Of a stretch of 64,000 nt of DNA, positions 32,630 through 44,200 are shown piece by piece; the first letter of the stretch is position 1, and each line of letters starts with the position of its first letter. The notes beneath the pieces were generated by a model. The model had not been told where the DNA came from. It ran no database searches and was given only the letters and a program-made list of their open reading frames with translations. A program made the translations under genes and the position numbers. The stretch lies in the NCBI GenBank assembly GCA_008704415.1, contig VXIS01000010.1, positions 62,001 through 126,000 of the forward strand, given 5' to 3'. The DNA comes from Sphaerosporella brunnea (lineage: Eukaryota > Ascomycota > Pezizomycetes > Pezizales > Pyronemataceae).

Positions 32630-33790
32630 CCCTACCCGGCCACGCGAGAGTTAAAATTGGGGATATCAGGAGGCGGAGAAAGAACCAGTGCCGACCGATA
32701 AAACCATCAAGACCGCTCAGACTGACCATGATGCACCGCAGGGTGTTGAATCAGACGTCGAAGCTGCGCTGAACACCTCTTCGGACCTCTCAGACTTACC
32801 CCACTGATCTGCGCATTCTATACAGTCATAGATAATTTAAATTGCCCTGCAACAGCTGCCGCGTGCGTCAAAATGTGATTTTCTATGTCGGACTCGATCT
32901 TTATCTCGAGTCCATGCTGCTCTGACTCGGGATCACGAGTCGAGCGTGAAAATCTGACGAGCGGACTCGAGTCTACCCGGAACTCGACTGGACTCCGCTC
33001 GTGCGCAACACTACTTATATCCGGCCACGCAGGAGTTAAAAATGGGGATATGACGAGGCGAGGAAAGAACCAGTGCCGACCGGTAAAACCATAAAGACCG
33101 CTCAGACTGACCATGATGCAGTGGAGAGTGTTGAAGCCGACATCGATGGTGTGCTGAACTGCTGTTCGGGCCTCTCAGACGTATTCAATTGATGTGCGCA
33201 CTTATACTCTCATAGATAATTTACATTGCCCTGCAACAGCTCCCGCGTGGGTCAACATGTCATTTTGTATGGCGGACTCGAGCTTTAGCTCGAGTCCATG
33301 CTGCTCTGACTCGGGATCACGAGTCGAGCGTGAAAATCTGACGAGCGGACTCGAGTCTACCCGGAACTCGACTGGACTCCGCTCGTGCGCAACACTACTT
33401 ATATCCGGCCACGCAGGAGTTAAAAATGGGGATATGAGCAGGCGCAGAAAGACCCAGTGCCGACCGGTAAAACTAAAAGACCGCTCAGACTGACCATGAT
33501 CAGTGAAGGGCGTTGAAGGCGACATCGAAGCTGTGCTGAACTCCTGTTCGTGCCTCTCAGACGTATTCAATTGATGTGCGCACTTATACTGTCATAGATC
33601 ATTTACATTGCCCTGCAACAGCTCTCGCGTGGGTCAACATGTCATTTTATATGGCGGAACTCGAGCTTTGGCTCGAGTTCATGCTGCTCTGACTCGGGCT
33701 CACGGGTCGAGCGTGAAAATCTGACGAGCGGACTCGAGTCTACCCGGAACTCGCCTCGATGCCGCCCGTGCGCAACACTCTGCGACGGGA
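32320..33790 (+). repeat. Tandem array of hAT 3' ends, about four units of 375-390 bp
   Basis: Each unit contains AGGAGGCGGAGAAAGAACCA-like sequence, GACCATGATGCA, CATAGATAATTTACATTG, a CTCGAG-rich terminus, GCTCGTGCGCAACACTA and CCGGCCACGCAGGAGTTAAA. Successive termini end at about 32630, 33012, 33398 and 33777. The two central units are nearly identical. The array is bounded on the right by a truncated zinc-finger gene copy. Confidence 0.9.
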
Positions 33791-33829
33791 CTGTATTTGT
33801 CCCCTAACAGAGCTCGTGGTCGGCGCCCT

Positions 33830-34063
33830 TCAGGGCTTGCGGTTTGTCGTTGGAGTTGTCTGGCCTTGGCCTTTGCGACATGACCAAGTTCGTCTTGTCG
33901 TCTTCACCGGCGACCGCCTTGACCGCCTGCTCGCCGGCACGTTGTCGATGACGCCCTGGTGTGTTTTCAGAGCAAGTTCAATCGCGAGCCAGAAGTGGTC
34001 TCGCAGTATTTGCAGGTAGGAACCGCGGATGTCTGGTACGAGAGAGTGCGGGGTAGCTGCCAT
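33830..34063 (-). pseudogene. 5' fragment of a paralogue of the gene at 53642-54553
   Basis: From ATG 34063 the minus strand reads MAATPHSLVPDIRGSYLQIL, then RDHFWLAIEL and GVIDNVPAS. The gene at 53642-54553 has MPTTPLSLAIQMSG and QILKDHFRLSIEL, then IVDNVPGA, at the same positions. After about 45 residues similarity is lost, and the frame ends close to the hAT array. It is a truncated duplicate; the zinc fingers are absent. The leader upstream of the ATG is A/C-rich, as in related genes. Confidence 0.65.
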
Positions 34064-34206
34064 CTTGTAGTGTTCGATCGGAGTGTGTCTTGGTAACTGG
34101 GAGTCTGTATGTGTAGAGGGTTGGCCAGTGGGCAACGGAGAGGCCCCAAACAGCACGGCTGGCAGGTTGTGAGCGGCTCAATCAACCAGTGAAGCGTGAC
34201 TTCCAC

Positions 34207-34883
34207 ACGACCTTGGTTTGTTCAGTTCATCCGCGTACTCCCAGTCCAGATTTTTCTGCTCTTTCACCGCGCAGAGCGGCGGTGAAAAAGCTCAGAGCAT
34301 TGCGTGAGTGCTGCGCAGGAACGTGGATTTATGTTGATCCTGCTCGTCGATGCTGGCCGGCAGCTTGAGTGATGCTCACTCCAGATTCCAGTTGGAAGAT
34401 TGTCTTGCGGGGCCCTGAACGGACACGGAAACCCTGGGTAACCAGCGGAATTCCTGATACCAGTGATGCCGACAAACCCACGATCATCAGGATTCTGAGC
34501 GCTTTGAGGGTGGTCACGGCGTCGGCGGTTGAGTAGCCACTCCGATCGCTGGTTGTGGTGCCTCAGCAATGGGCTCGGCGTCAACTAGACCAACAACATC
34601 ACAAGACAAGATAAATGCGCCAATCAACGCGGAGTGCAACGAGAATGTGAATAGCAATGCGGAGGTGTTTTGTTCTACGAAACAGACAAAAACAGGGACA
34701 TGCTACGTCGCAACGCAAAACCAGCTTGAGCCCCAGACGACCAACAAACCAAGGGAATCTTCACGACAAGAGAGGAAGACTGGTGGCCCGGCGGGCTCCT
34801 AGGAATCACTGCTTGTCAGCTTACCAGCCCACGGCGAGTGCGACTACGGAAAGACGTACCTGCTCGTTTTGACTTTGACTGGC
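34207..34883. other. No recognisable gene
   Basis: Spacer between the zinc-finger gene fragment and the 3' end of the next gene. A 77-codon frame at 34569-34802 has no motif. Confidence 0.4.
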
Positions 34884-35573
34884 TCACGCTTTCATTGCAC
34901 GCTCCGCGGCTGCCGCGATATCTTTCAGGCGACCGAAGGTGTAGTCGACGTGAGCGTCCTGCATTTCGTTCAGGTACCTGAGCCCAGCTTCGGGCGACCA
35001 GGTCGACAGCTCATTCAAGGCTTTAACGATAGTGTCAACCGCATCCTGGACCTCGGTGAATCTCTGCTTGGCGCGGGCGACACGATCTTGGGCGGTCGGC
35101 TCCAGAAGCACGAGGCGGTCGGCCGATGTCTTGATGCGGGCGAGTGCGTCACGCATCGCCTTGTTTTTGCGTTGCTCGCCCACCAGATCGATCAGAATGC
35201 GCACCGACAGGTCTTTCCAGGCCTTCTTCGTGTCCACGAGGGCACTCTCCATGTCCTCCACTCTGCTCTTCAGACTCTGCACCTGGGTGCGCAGGGTGTC
35301 GACGTCGTGAACCGTTTTGTCGTACGCCTGGAACGCGACCTTCCGTGCGAGCTGCGCGGTGATCTGCTCGGCGGTGAGGGATGTCGGCGCATTGATTTTG
35401 TGCGCTTCCAGGTACGCTCTCCGAGCATTCTCGTACAGGTCGGGGATCTTCTCCGCTGTGGTAAGACGCTTGAGCCTCTTCGTGGCTTCGTTCTTGTCGG
35501 CGATGCGCTGGGGATCTTCGTCGTCGCAGTCCATCATGATATCGTGGCGTGGTAGGTCGGCGGTGTTGTTCAT
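34884..35573 (-). CDS. Lineage-specific coiled-coil protein, 229 aa, single exon
   Basis: The ATG at 35573 is preferred: it follows a clear TATAAAAG box (35665-35672) by 92 bp, and the frame upstream of it uses different codons. The protein is almost wholly helical and charged. It begins with an acidic stretch (MMDCDDEDPQRIADKNEATK), then shows heptad patterns (VDTLRTQVQSLKSRVEDMES; DTIVKALNELSTW) and ends in AERAMKA. No catalytic motif, signal peptide or membrane segment is visible. Similar in style to the gene at 23985-25729 but I cannot align the two with confidence. The frame is intact, and with the promoter this argues for a real gene. Confidence 0.65.
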   Translation of the reverse strand: MNNTADLPRHDIMMDCDDEDPQRIADKNEATKRLKRLTTAEKIPDLYENARRAYLEAHKINAPTSLTAEQITAQLARKVAFQAYDKTVHDVDTLRTQVQSLKSRVEDMESALVDTKKAWKDLSVRILIDLVGEQRKNKAMRDALARIKTSADRLVLLEPTAQDRVARAKQRFTEVQDAVDTIVKALNELSTWSPEAGLRYLNEMQDAHVDYTFGRLKDIAAAAERAMKA

Positions 35574-35664
35574 CGTTGTCGCTTCGTCGCTCAGGGTTCG
35601 TCGGGGGTAGCAGGTATTGTGATGAGGAGAAGGGAAGAAGTTGATGGGACGCGGATGTCGCGTG

Positions 35665-35672
35665 CTTTTATA
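35665..35672 (-). promoter_or_regulatory. TATA box TATAAAAG
   Basis: Located 92 bp upstream of ATG 35573; the intervening leader is C/T-rich. Confidence 0.65.
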
Positions 35673-35714
35673 GGATTGTCGGCCAAATAGAAGAATATTC
35701 TGGAAACTTACCAT

Positions 35715-37067
35715 ACACCCGCCTGAGTCGCGGGGGACCAGTCAACGCGGAACTAGTCCGAACCTGACCCAGCTGCAATCTTCCACCGCCGCAATCAGGA
35801 TGAACCCTCCTGGCCCAGCGGTCTGCGTGCGGATTCCGGGGCACGCTTCAAGGGGCACTCACCACCTGGTGTGCCCGCAATGTTCCCCGACCGTACCTTT
35901 TGCGCAAGTGCCCATGGGAATGCCGCAGACCCGTTGAAGCGGGAGTACTCCCACTGGACCCGCAGGTATTCTTCCACGACTGGATTCAGGATGGACCCTT
36001 CTCGCACGGCAGTCCCCGTGTGCACGGTGAACAGTTGAACCGCCAGCATTCAACGCAGGGCGCAGCGGCGCGTTTCCACCACCGCAAGCAAGAGAAAGAG
36101 CACTTGCGCGGCAGTGCATGGGAACGGGACAGAATAGTCGAAACGGTGGTACACAACCCTGAACGCTGCGGTCAAGCGGCAGCCAGAGGAACACTGCATC
36201 ATGCCGGAGAAGGGTGAACGGGGCAGTGGCTAACACTGGTTGCCTCGCGGCTCCTCCGGCAGCTTCATCATTGTTGCTTCGCTGATTATCATTCTGGATC
36301 AATTCGCGACTGTTACATGGAAACACAGAGCCCACAGCCACCCAGCCCGGGCTTGCTATCCGCGCTGATCGAACGGCCTGCCCAGCTAGCGCATCGTGGC
36401 AAGCCGTTCTGACAGCCCGGGCTTTTTGGGCCGGGTATTGACAATACTGCAAGGCACCGAATCAACATAGACCCTCTCTGGGGAGTAGCACCGACTAGAT
36501 GTTGTGCTAACGGCCATAAGGTTCACTTGGCCAGGCGACCCTCCGGCCCCGCCAGCACTCTTCCACCACGGCGGTTACGATGGACACGCAGGCCACAGCA
36601 GCGGCCCTGGGAACGCCGGGGAATGGGCCGCTTTGCCAGGCCAGCTCTAGGTCGCGCCAGGACACGTTTCCAGGCGTGGAAACCTCGATCCGCGAGAGAT
36701 TATCAATGCACTGGCACCACCAGCAACAACATGGCCCGTTGCCGTCAGCAACAATCCGAATGGAGAGTACGATCGCGTTTTCTTGCACTGTCTTAGCCAC
36801 GCAGGACCACGTTGAACGGCGAACCAGGCGCAGCCACCTGCCCTACGCAACAGCTGACTCGCCGCCGTGATGCCATCACCGGCGCCCGGGTTGCAGCCGC
36901 CATCCCAGGCCAGCCAACCGCGATCGAGCGCAGCGTGGCCATGTGGATCAAGCCCCGCTGGGCCGCCGTCATTGAGCCAGAGGAGACAGCCGCCCAGGTG
37001 GCTGCGAGGTGGCAGGAGCCTACCGACGGTTAAAACGGTGCCGGGTGCGCCCGCCGAATGTTGATAG
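35715..37067. other. GC-rich stretch without a recognisable gene
   Basis: A motif of the form TCTTCCACxxC...AGGATGGACCC recurs around 35780, 35968 and 36549. Minus-strand frames read EGSILNPVVEEYLRVQWEYS near 35960 but have no known match. This may be the remnant of an element attached to the minisatellite that follows. Confidence 0.4.
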
Positions 37068-40000
37068 GGTTTCAACCCGGACTCGGAATCGAGAAACCGA
37101 TTCCAATCGTTCCTACCCGGACTGGGACTCGAGAAACCGATTCCAATAGCTTCAACCCAGACTGGGACTCGAAAAACCGATTCCAATAGCTTCAACCCAG
37201 ACTGGGACTCGAAAAACCGATTCCAATAGCTTCAACGCGGACTGGGATTCGAGAAACCGAGTCCAGTCGTTTCTACCTGGACTGGGACCGGAGAAGCCGA
37301 TTGCAATAGCTTCAACCCGGACTGGGACTCGAGAAACGGAGTCCAATTGTGTCTACTCGGACTGGGATTCGAGAAACGTTCCTACTCTGACTGGGACTCG
37401 AGAAACCCATTCCAATAGCTTCAAACCGGACTGGGATTCGAGAAACCGATTCCAGTCGTTCCTACTCGGACTGGGACTCGAGAAACCGATTCCAATAGCT
37501 TCAACCCAGACTGGGACTCGAAAAACCGATTCCAATAGCTTCAACCCAGACTGGGACTCGAAAAACCGATTCCAATAGCTTCAACGCGGACTGGGATTCG
37601 AGAAACCGAGTCCAGTCGTTTCTACCTGGACTGGGACCGGAGAAGCCGATTGCAATAGCTTCAACCCGGACTGGGACTCGAGAAACGGAGTCCAATTGTG
37701 TCTACTCGGACTGGGACTCGAGAAACCCATTCCAATAGCTTCAAACCGGACTGGGATTCGAGAAACCGATTCCAATCGTTCCTACCCGGACTGGGACTCG
37801 AGAAACCGAGTCCAATCGTTTCTACGCGGACTGGTGCTCCAAAAACCGATTCCAATAGCTTCAACCCAGACTGGGAACCGATTCCAATAGCTTCAACGCG
37901 GACTGGGATTCGAGAAACCGAGTCCAGTCGTTTCTACCTGGACTGGGACCGGAGAAGCCGATTGCAATAGCTTCAACCCGGACTGGGACTCGAGAAACGG
38001 AGTCCAATTGTGTCTACTCGGACTGGGACTCGAGAAACCCATTCCAATAGCTTCAAACCGGACTGGGATTCGAGAAACCGATTCCAATCGTTCCTACCCG
38101 GACTGGGACTCGAGAAACCGAGTCCAATCGTTTCTACGCGGACTGGTGCTCCAAAAACCGATTCCAATAGCTTCAACCCAGACTGGGAACCGATTCCAAT
38201 AGCTTCAACGCGGACTGGGATTCGAGAAACCGAGTCCAGTCGTTTCTACCTGCACTGGGACCGGAGAAGCCGATTGCAATAGCTTCAACCCGGACTGGGA
38301 CTCGAGAAACGGAGTCCAATTGTGTCTACTCGGACTGGGATTCGAGAAACGTTCCTACTCTGACTGGGACTCGAGAAACCCATTCCAATAGCTTCAAACC
38401 GGACTGGGATTCGAGAAACCGATTCCAGTCGTTCCTACTCGGACTGGGACTCGAGAAACCGATTCCAATAGCTTCAACCCAGACTGGGACTCGAAAAACC
38501 GATTCCAATAGCTTCAACCCAGACTGGGACTCGAAAAACCGATTCCAATAGCTTCAACGCGGACTGGGATTCGAGAAACCGAGTCCAGTCGTTTCTACCT
38601 GGACTGGGACCGGAGAAGCCGATTGCAATAGCTTCAACCCGGACTGGGACTCGAGAAACGGAGTCCAATTGTGTCTACTCGGACTGGGACTCGAGAAACC
38701 CATTCCAATAGCTTCAAACCGGACTGGGATTCGAGAAACCGATTCCAATCGTTCCTACCCGGACTGGGACTCGAGAAACCGAGTCCAATCGTTTCTACGC
38801 GGACTGGTGCTCCAAAAACCGATTCCAATAGCTTCAACCCAGACTGGGACTCGAAAAACCGATTCCAATAGCTTCAACGCGGACCGGGATTCGAGAAACC
38901 GAGTCCAGTCGTTTCTACGCGGACTGGGACCGGAGAAGCCCATTGCAATAGCTTCAACCCGGACTGGGACTCGAGAAACCCATTCCAATAGCTTCAAACC
39001 GGACTGGGATTCGAGAAACGTTCCTACTCTGACTGGGACTCGAGAAACCCATTCCAATAGCTTCAAACCGGACTGGGATTCGAGAAACCGATTCCAGTCG
39101 TTCCTACTCGGACTGGGACTCGAGAAACCGATTCCAATAGCTTCAACCCGGACTGGGACCCGAGAAACCGAGTCCAGGAGTTCGTACTCGGACGGGGACT
39201 CGAGAAACCGGTTCCAATGGGTTCTACCGACTCGATAAACCGATTCCAATCGTTTCTACGAGGACTGGGACCCGAGAATCCGCTTCGAATATCTTCAACC
39301 CAGACTGTGATTCGACAAACCGACTCCAATAGCTTCAACCCGGACTGGCACTCGAGAAACCGAGTCCAATGGGTTCTACTCGGACTGGGCCTCGAGAAAC
39401 CGAGTACAGTCGACTGGGATTCGAGAAACCGAGTCCAATCGTTCCTACCCGGACTGGGAGTCGAGAAATCGATTCCAGTCGTTCCTACTCGGACGGGGAC
39501 TCGAGAAACCGAGTCCAATCGTTCCTACCCGGACTGGGAGTCGTGAAACCGATTCCAGTCGTTCCTACTCGGACTGGGACTCCAGAAACCGAGTCCAATC
39601 GTTCCTACCCGGACTGGGAGTCGAGAAACCGAGTCCCATCGTTCCAAACGCGGACTGGAACTCGAGAAACCGATTCCAGTCGTTCCTACTCGGACTGTGA
39701 CCCGAGAAACTCATTCCAATGGGTTCTACGCGCACTGGGACTCGAGAAACCGAGTCTCATCGTTCCTACCCGGACTGGAACTCGAGAAACCGATTCCAAT
39801 CGTTCCTACTCGGACTGGGATTCGAGAAATTGAGTCCAATTGTTTCTACCCGGACTGGGACTCGGGAAACCGATTCCAATGGGTTCTACGCTGACTGGGA
39901 GTCGAGAAACCGATTCGAGTCCTTCCCACTCGGACTGGGACTCGAGCAACCGATTCCCATGGTCCCTACCCGGACTGGGATTCGTGAAACGTCGTGTCTA

Positions 40001-40160
40001 CCCCGACTGGGACCCGAGAAACCGATTCCAATGGGTTCTACGCGGACTGGGACCCGAGAAAGCGATTCCCATAGCTTCAATCCGGACTGGGATTCGAGAA
40101 ACCGAGTCCAATCGTTTGTACCCGGACTGGGACTCCAGAAACTGATGCCAATCGTTCCTG
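37068..40160. repeat. 40-bp minisatellite, about 77 units, with higher-order structure
   Basis: The unit is CGGACTGGGACTCGAGAAAC followed by CGATTCCAATAGCTTCAACC, with variants at the second half (CGTTCCTACC, GGGTTCTACG). Near-identical blocks recur at offsets of 312, 349, 661 and 973 bp (for example 37353 and 38326), showing multi-unit duplication on top of the 40-bp period. The right part (39200-40160) is more diverged. Because three units equal 40 codons, long frames are open on both strands; I do not regard them as genes. Each canonical unit contains an XhoI site. Confidence 0.97.
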
Positions 40161-40164
40161 GCAA

Positions 40165-40425
40165 CTATCCATGGGAGCATAGATTTGAATACACTGGGAG
40201 AATGACCGTTCTTTGATGCCCTATATCTGTGAGTTTGAGCTCATTCCGTAGAGAGTAAAGGCCAAAAGCACATTTTGACCAGGAGAGCCACAGGACCCCC
40301 GACCGGCCATCCCACATCACAACCATCCATGGAGGGATAGATTTGAATACAGTGGGAGAATGAGCGTTCTTTGATGCCCTATATCTGTAAGTTGGAGCTC
40401 ATTCCGTACAGAGTCAAGGCAGGTT
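40165..40425 (-). repeat. 159-bp satellite, two inverted units
   Basis: Same unit as 28760-30180 but in reverse orientation (GAGCTCATTCC at 159-bp spacing, CAACCATCCATGG). It abuts the end of the 40-bp minisatellite with only a few bases between. Confidence 0.9.
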
Positions 40426-41278
40426 TCTTGTCGATATAGGCAGCACAGCCTCGAGGCTTCCGTGTTCCGCCAGCTGCCTCCGCCTGCAGTTACTCAGATG
40501 CACATCTTGTTAGCCGTGGACTGAGACCTCTGGCTACAACGCCTCTTTCTCCGCGATGCCACTTCCTCCGCCGCCAGTTCCTCCGTTGCCGCCACCTTCG
40601 CCGCCGCAGGCAAATTGTCCAGCTCGTCCTACCAGGAAACAGACGGGTGAGTCGAGCAAACACGCTATTGGTTGTGTTCTGCTGGCTTAGTTTAACTTGG
40701 CGTGTCCTTGTTTCTCGACCCTCTATTTCTGCCTGGACGGGCAGTGTTGGTTGTCTCTTTCGCCGGCGGGCTCGCTGCGGTGTTTGTGCCCGCTTGGTTG
40801 CCTTGGGTTCGGTGTTATGTGCAGCACAACGTTCGTTCTCACCGCGTTCCCTGCTCTCTGCTCTACTTGCCTCACTCTGAACGCCCTTAAACTGCACTCT
40901 GGAGGGTTGATTCGGATTGATGTTCCACCACACGCAGTTGCTGGTGCTTATGTGAACGCGTATGAACCGTAGGTAGGCTGCTACGCTCGGCAAACTGGCC
41001 AATGACAGCGCTGACCGGACCAGCCGTACTGGCTGGTTGAATCCTCACGTGACGACGCGCTGAGCCTCAGCAAACATCATCACCAACGCGCCGCGCGCTG
41101 CCTCAACGAACATCATCATCGCCAGGCGCTGCTCGCTGCAACAGCTATCAGCACCACCACCAACGCGCCCAACCATCATCCTCATCACGCGCTGCTCGCT
41201 GCCTGAGCAATCATCTTCATCACGCGTCGCTCGCTGCCTCAGCCATCATCATCACCACCAACGCGCCGCTCCCCCGAT
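40426..41278 (+). other. Upstream region with a possible Pro-rich exon
   Basis: From ATG 40556 a short Pro-rich frame (MPLPPPPVPPLPPPSPPQAN) runs to a GTGAGT donor-like site at 40647. I could not find a convincing next exon. From about 41060 to 41270, degenerate units of roughly 50 bp rich in CATCATCATC and GCGCTGCTCGCTGC precede the next gene. No clear TATA box was seen. Confidence 0.3.
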
Positions 41279-44200
41279 ATGTCGCACCGCCCTGAGCCAC
41301 TCGCTTTGGCCGCGACGTCCCTTGATCGTGACAAGGCACAGTTTTCCCCGACGGAAGAGTCCACGATTTTTGAGTACTTGGATGTAGGTTTGTCGATGTC
41401 GCTGAGTCGCGAAAGCTGACCGTGATTGTCACAGATCGTTAAAGACATCCCGGTAAAGGACACGCAGAACCTGCGGGCTGATCAGTGCCTGGCCATCCTG
41501 ACGGATCCTGACTGGAATCGGATTGAACTGTTGTTGCTGAATGCAAAGTCATCCATTTCACCCCCGGACGCGCTCAACGAAGCTCTCAGTCTGCTCAATG
41601 ACGTGGAATTCGCCCGATACTGCGCTGCGTACATCGATCACAAGGCGATGACGAGGGCGAACCGAGATGCGCTGACGTGCGTCCTCGGTGCTCGGCACGA
41701 CTTGCTCCTGGAATCAAGTGTCCAGTATAGGCAGGGGATCGCCCATTTGGAAGATATCGGGAAGATTTTCGAAAAAGCCAGGAGCAGGCACAAGGAGGAA
41801 CTGCAGCGGCGAAGGAGGGATGAAGTCACAATAGCAACGCATTGGGGCGCGGATTGGTTGGAAAAGGTTACGAAAGGTACGCGGTGATGATTCCAATTGC
41901 CTTTGCAAGCGTTGACCACCATTAGGCCATTCTTTCGAGCTGTCAACCAGCCGCAATACGAGGGACCTGATCAAAAAGTTCATTGGATCTGGCAAGGGGA
42001 ACGTGCTTCTCTTTTCGCAATACCTCGAGCAGGCGTTGGCTGCTCGTCTGGAAGCAAACGCCACCAACCTCAAGCGCGGTGGCCACCGGAAAAAGATGGC
42101 CGGCCCCGCTGACGTCCGGACTGCCATCGCGCTGATGCAGGAAGTGAGGCAGAGCTCTTTCGCCGCGCCAACATCGGATGCCTCTCCAACCCCCGGTTCC
42201 CCAGAGCGGCAAGGAAATCTTTCGAGGCAGAGCTCTTTCGCCACGCCAACATCGGATGCCTCTCCCACCCCCTGTTCCCCAGAGCAGCAAGAAAATCTTT
42301 CGAGGCAGAGCGCTTTCGCCACTCCAACATCGGATGCCTCTCCCACACCCGGTTCTCAAGAGCGGCAAGGAAATCTTTCGGAGAGCCCAGCTCTCGCCGA
42401 GGCCTTGGGCAATGTCGACCGAGCAGTTGAGTCATTGAGTAAGTCCAATCACTCCTGGTTGAAGATCAGGCTAACAGCGTTTCCAAAGGGGTGTATCTGG
42501 GTGCAGACGCGCAGACTGGGCACATTGAAATCGGCGATCGCAATGCGGCTGTGGACACTCCCGGTAAGTCGGGACCCCGTTTGTTTGGGGTTGGAATTGA
42601 CGGTGATGCGTCAGGCACCAAAAGAAATGCAGTCGAAGGCCAGGTGGATCCGGCCACGAGCGAAACGGAATGTCGGGTGGATCCGGCCACGAGCGGAGCT
42701 GAACGCCAGGTGGATCCGGCCACGAGCGGAGCTGAACGCCAGGTGGATCCGGCCACGGGCGAAGCTGAAGGCCAGGACACCAGCACCTCTCTTTCTGCGG
42801 GTAAGTGGTTGGACAACCTTGTTGCGCTTAGAGCTAATGGTGATCTTTCAGATGTTGAGCCCTCTGGCACCATAGAGATGACTTCAACCGGCAATCGTGA
42901 ATCGAAACAGGCCGGTTCGGAGGAGGAGGCGGGTGCGTTGTCAAGCCTCGGCGAGCCTGATCTTGTGGACTTGCCTCCAATACCCGAGCGGCTGGGACGT
43001 TTCATGTGGGAGCCCTGCACTGTTACTTATGCGAGTGATGCTGACTGGATCATGAGCAGTGAAGAGAAAACCCGCCTGAAGGTTGCCTCGAAGGCCCCGA
43101 GAAAAGCTCCAGACAAGGTGGATCTGGCCACGAGCGAAGCTGAACGCCAGGTGGATACGGCCACGAGCGAAGCTGAACGCCAGGTGGATCCGGCCACGGG
43201 CGAAGCTGAACGCCAGGTGGATCGCCCCACGAGCGGAGCTGAACGCCAGGTGGATCCGGCCACGAGCGGAGCTGAATGCCAGGACACCAGCACCTCTCTT
43301 TCTGCGGGTAAGTGGTTGGACAACCTTGTTGCGCTTAGAGCTAATGGTGATCGTTCAGATGTTGAGCACTCTGGCACCATAAAGATGACTTCAACCGGCA
43401 ATGGCGAATCCAAAGAGGCCGGTTCGGAGGAGGAGGCGGGTGCGTTGTCAAGCCTCGAGGAGCCTGATGTTGAGAAAACCCGCCCGACGGTTGGCTCGAA
43501 GGCCCCGGGAAAATCTCCATCCCTTAGCTGGCCGGAAATCGAGTCAGACAGCTCATCGGAAGACGAGGGCGAGGAGAGCTTGCCGGAAATGGAGTCAGAC
43601 AACGGTAGCGCATCGGAAGACGAGGACGAGGAAAGCTTGGCAGACGAGGGCGAGAAAAGCTTGCCGGAAATCGAGTCAGACAACGATAGCGCATGGGAAG
43701 ACCAGGGCGAGGAAAGCTTACCGGAAATCGAGTCACACAACGATAGCACATTCCGTGCTCCTGGGCAGCGCTCCAAAACTGCGCCTTTGCAAATCCCGGC
43801 TTGGTCGAAATCGATCCCGATGCCTAGGACAGAACAGCTTGAGTTCGCGTTGGGAATGGCCATCGGTCTAGACACCATGGACAAATTGAAGAACGGAGAG
43901 CAGGTGGAGATCACCCTGCGACAAGACATGAGCCACGCATCGTGCCACCAGGGGCAGTTTTACGCAGGCCTTCGCTCCGATCATGCCTTTTTATCGATGC
44001 TCGTCTTTGCCAGGCAGGATCCTGTACTCTGGATGGTTGCTGCGTGGATTCACGGGGCTTTCAACGTCCATGCTCCCCCGACCCATGATTGGAAGAAGCC
44101 TGACGACATCAGTGAGCCGGACATGACCACATTGGTTGCCATTGTTTCTCCCAATGCCCGTGAGCCCATGCAACTGCCATGGGGCAACGTTCAGTGGATG

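Larger units (their letters stand above)
42640..43470 (+). repeat. Internal duplication with 33-bp coding repeats
   Basis: 33-bp units reading QVDPATSGAER occur four times near 42640-42770 and six times near 43120-43280. The following 150 bp (possible intron, then the TSTGN(R/G)ESK...GSEEEAGALSSL block) is present at offset 507 bp. This is a segmental duplication within the coding region. Confidence 0.9.

Noticed and set aside
37698..40216. Long open frames on both strands, up to 189 codons, in the minisatellite
   Set aside because: A stop-free 40-bp unit gives open frames in all phases; the proteins are just translations of the repeat.
40490..41002. Minus-strand basic ORF of 170 codons
   Set aside because: Low-complexity Arg-rich antisense of a pyrimidine-rich plus-strand leader; no support.
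43027..43929. Minus-strand 300-codon ORF
   Set aside because: It is the antisense shadow of the repetitive acidic region of the spliced plus-strand gene.
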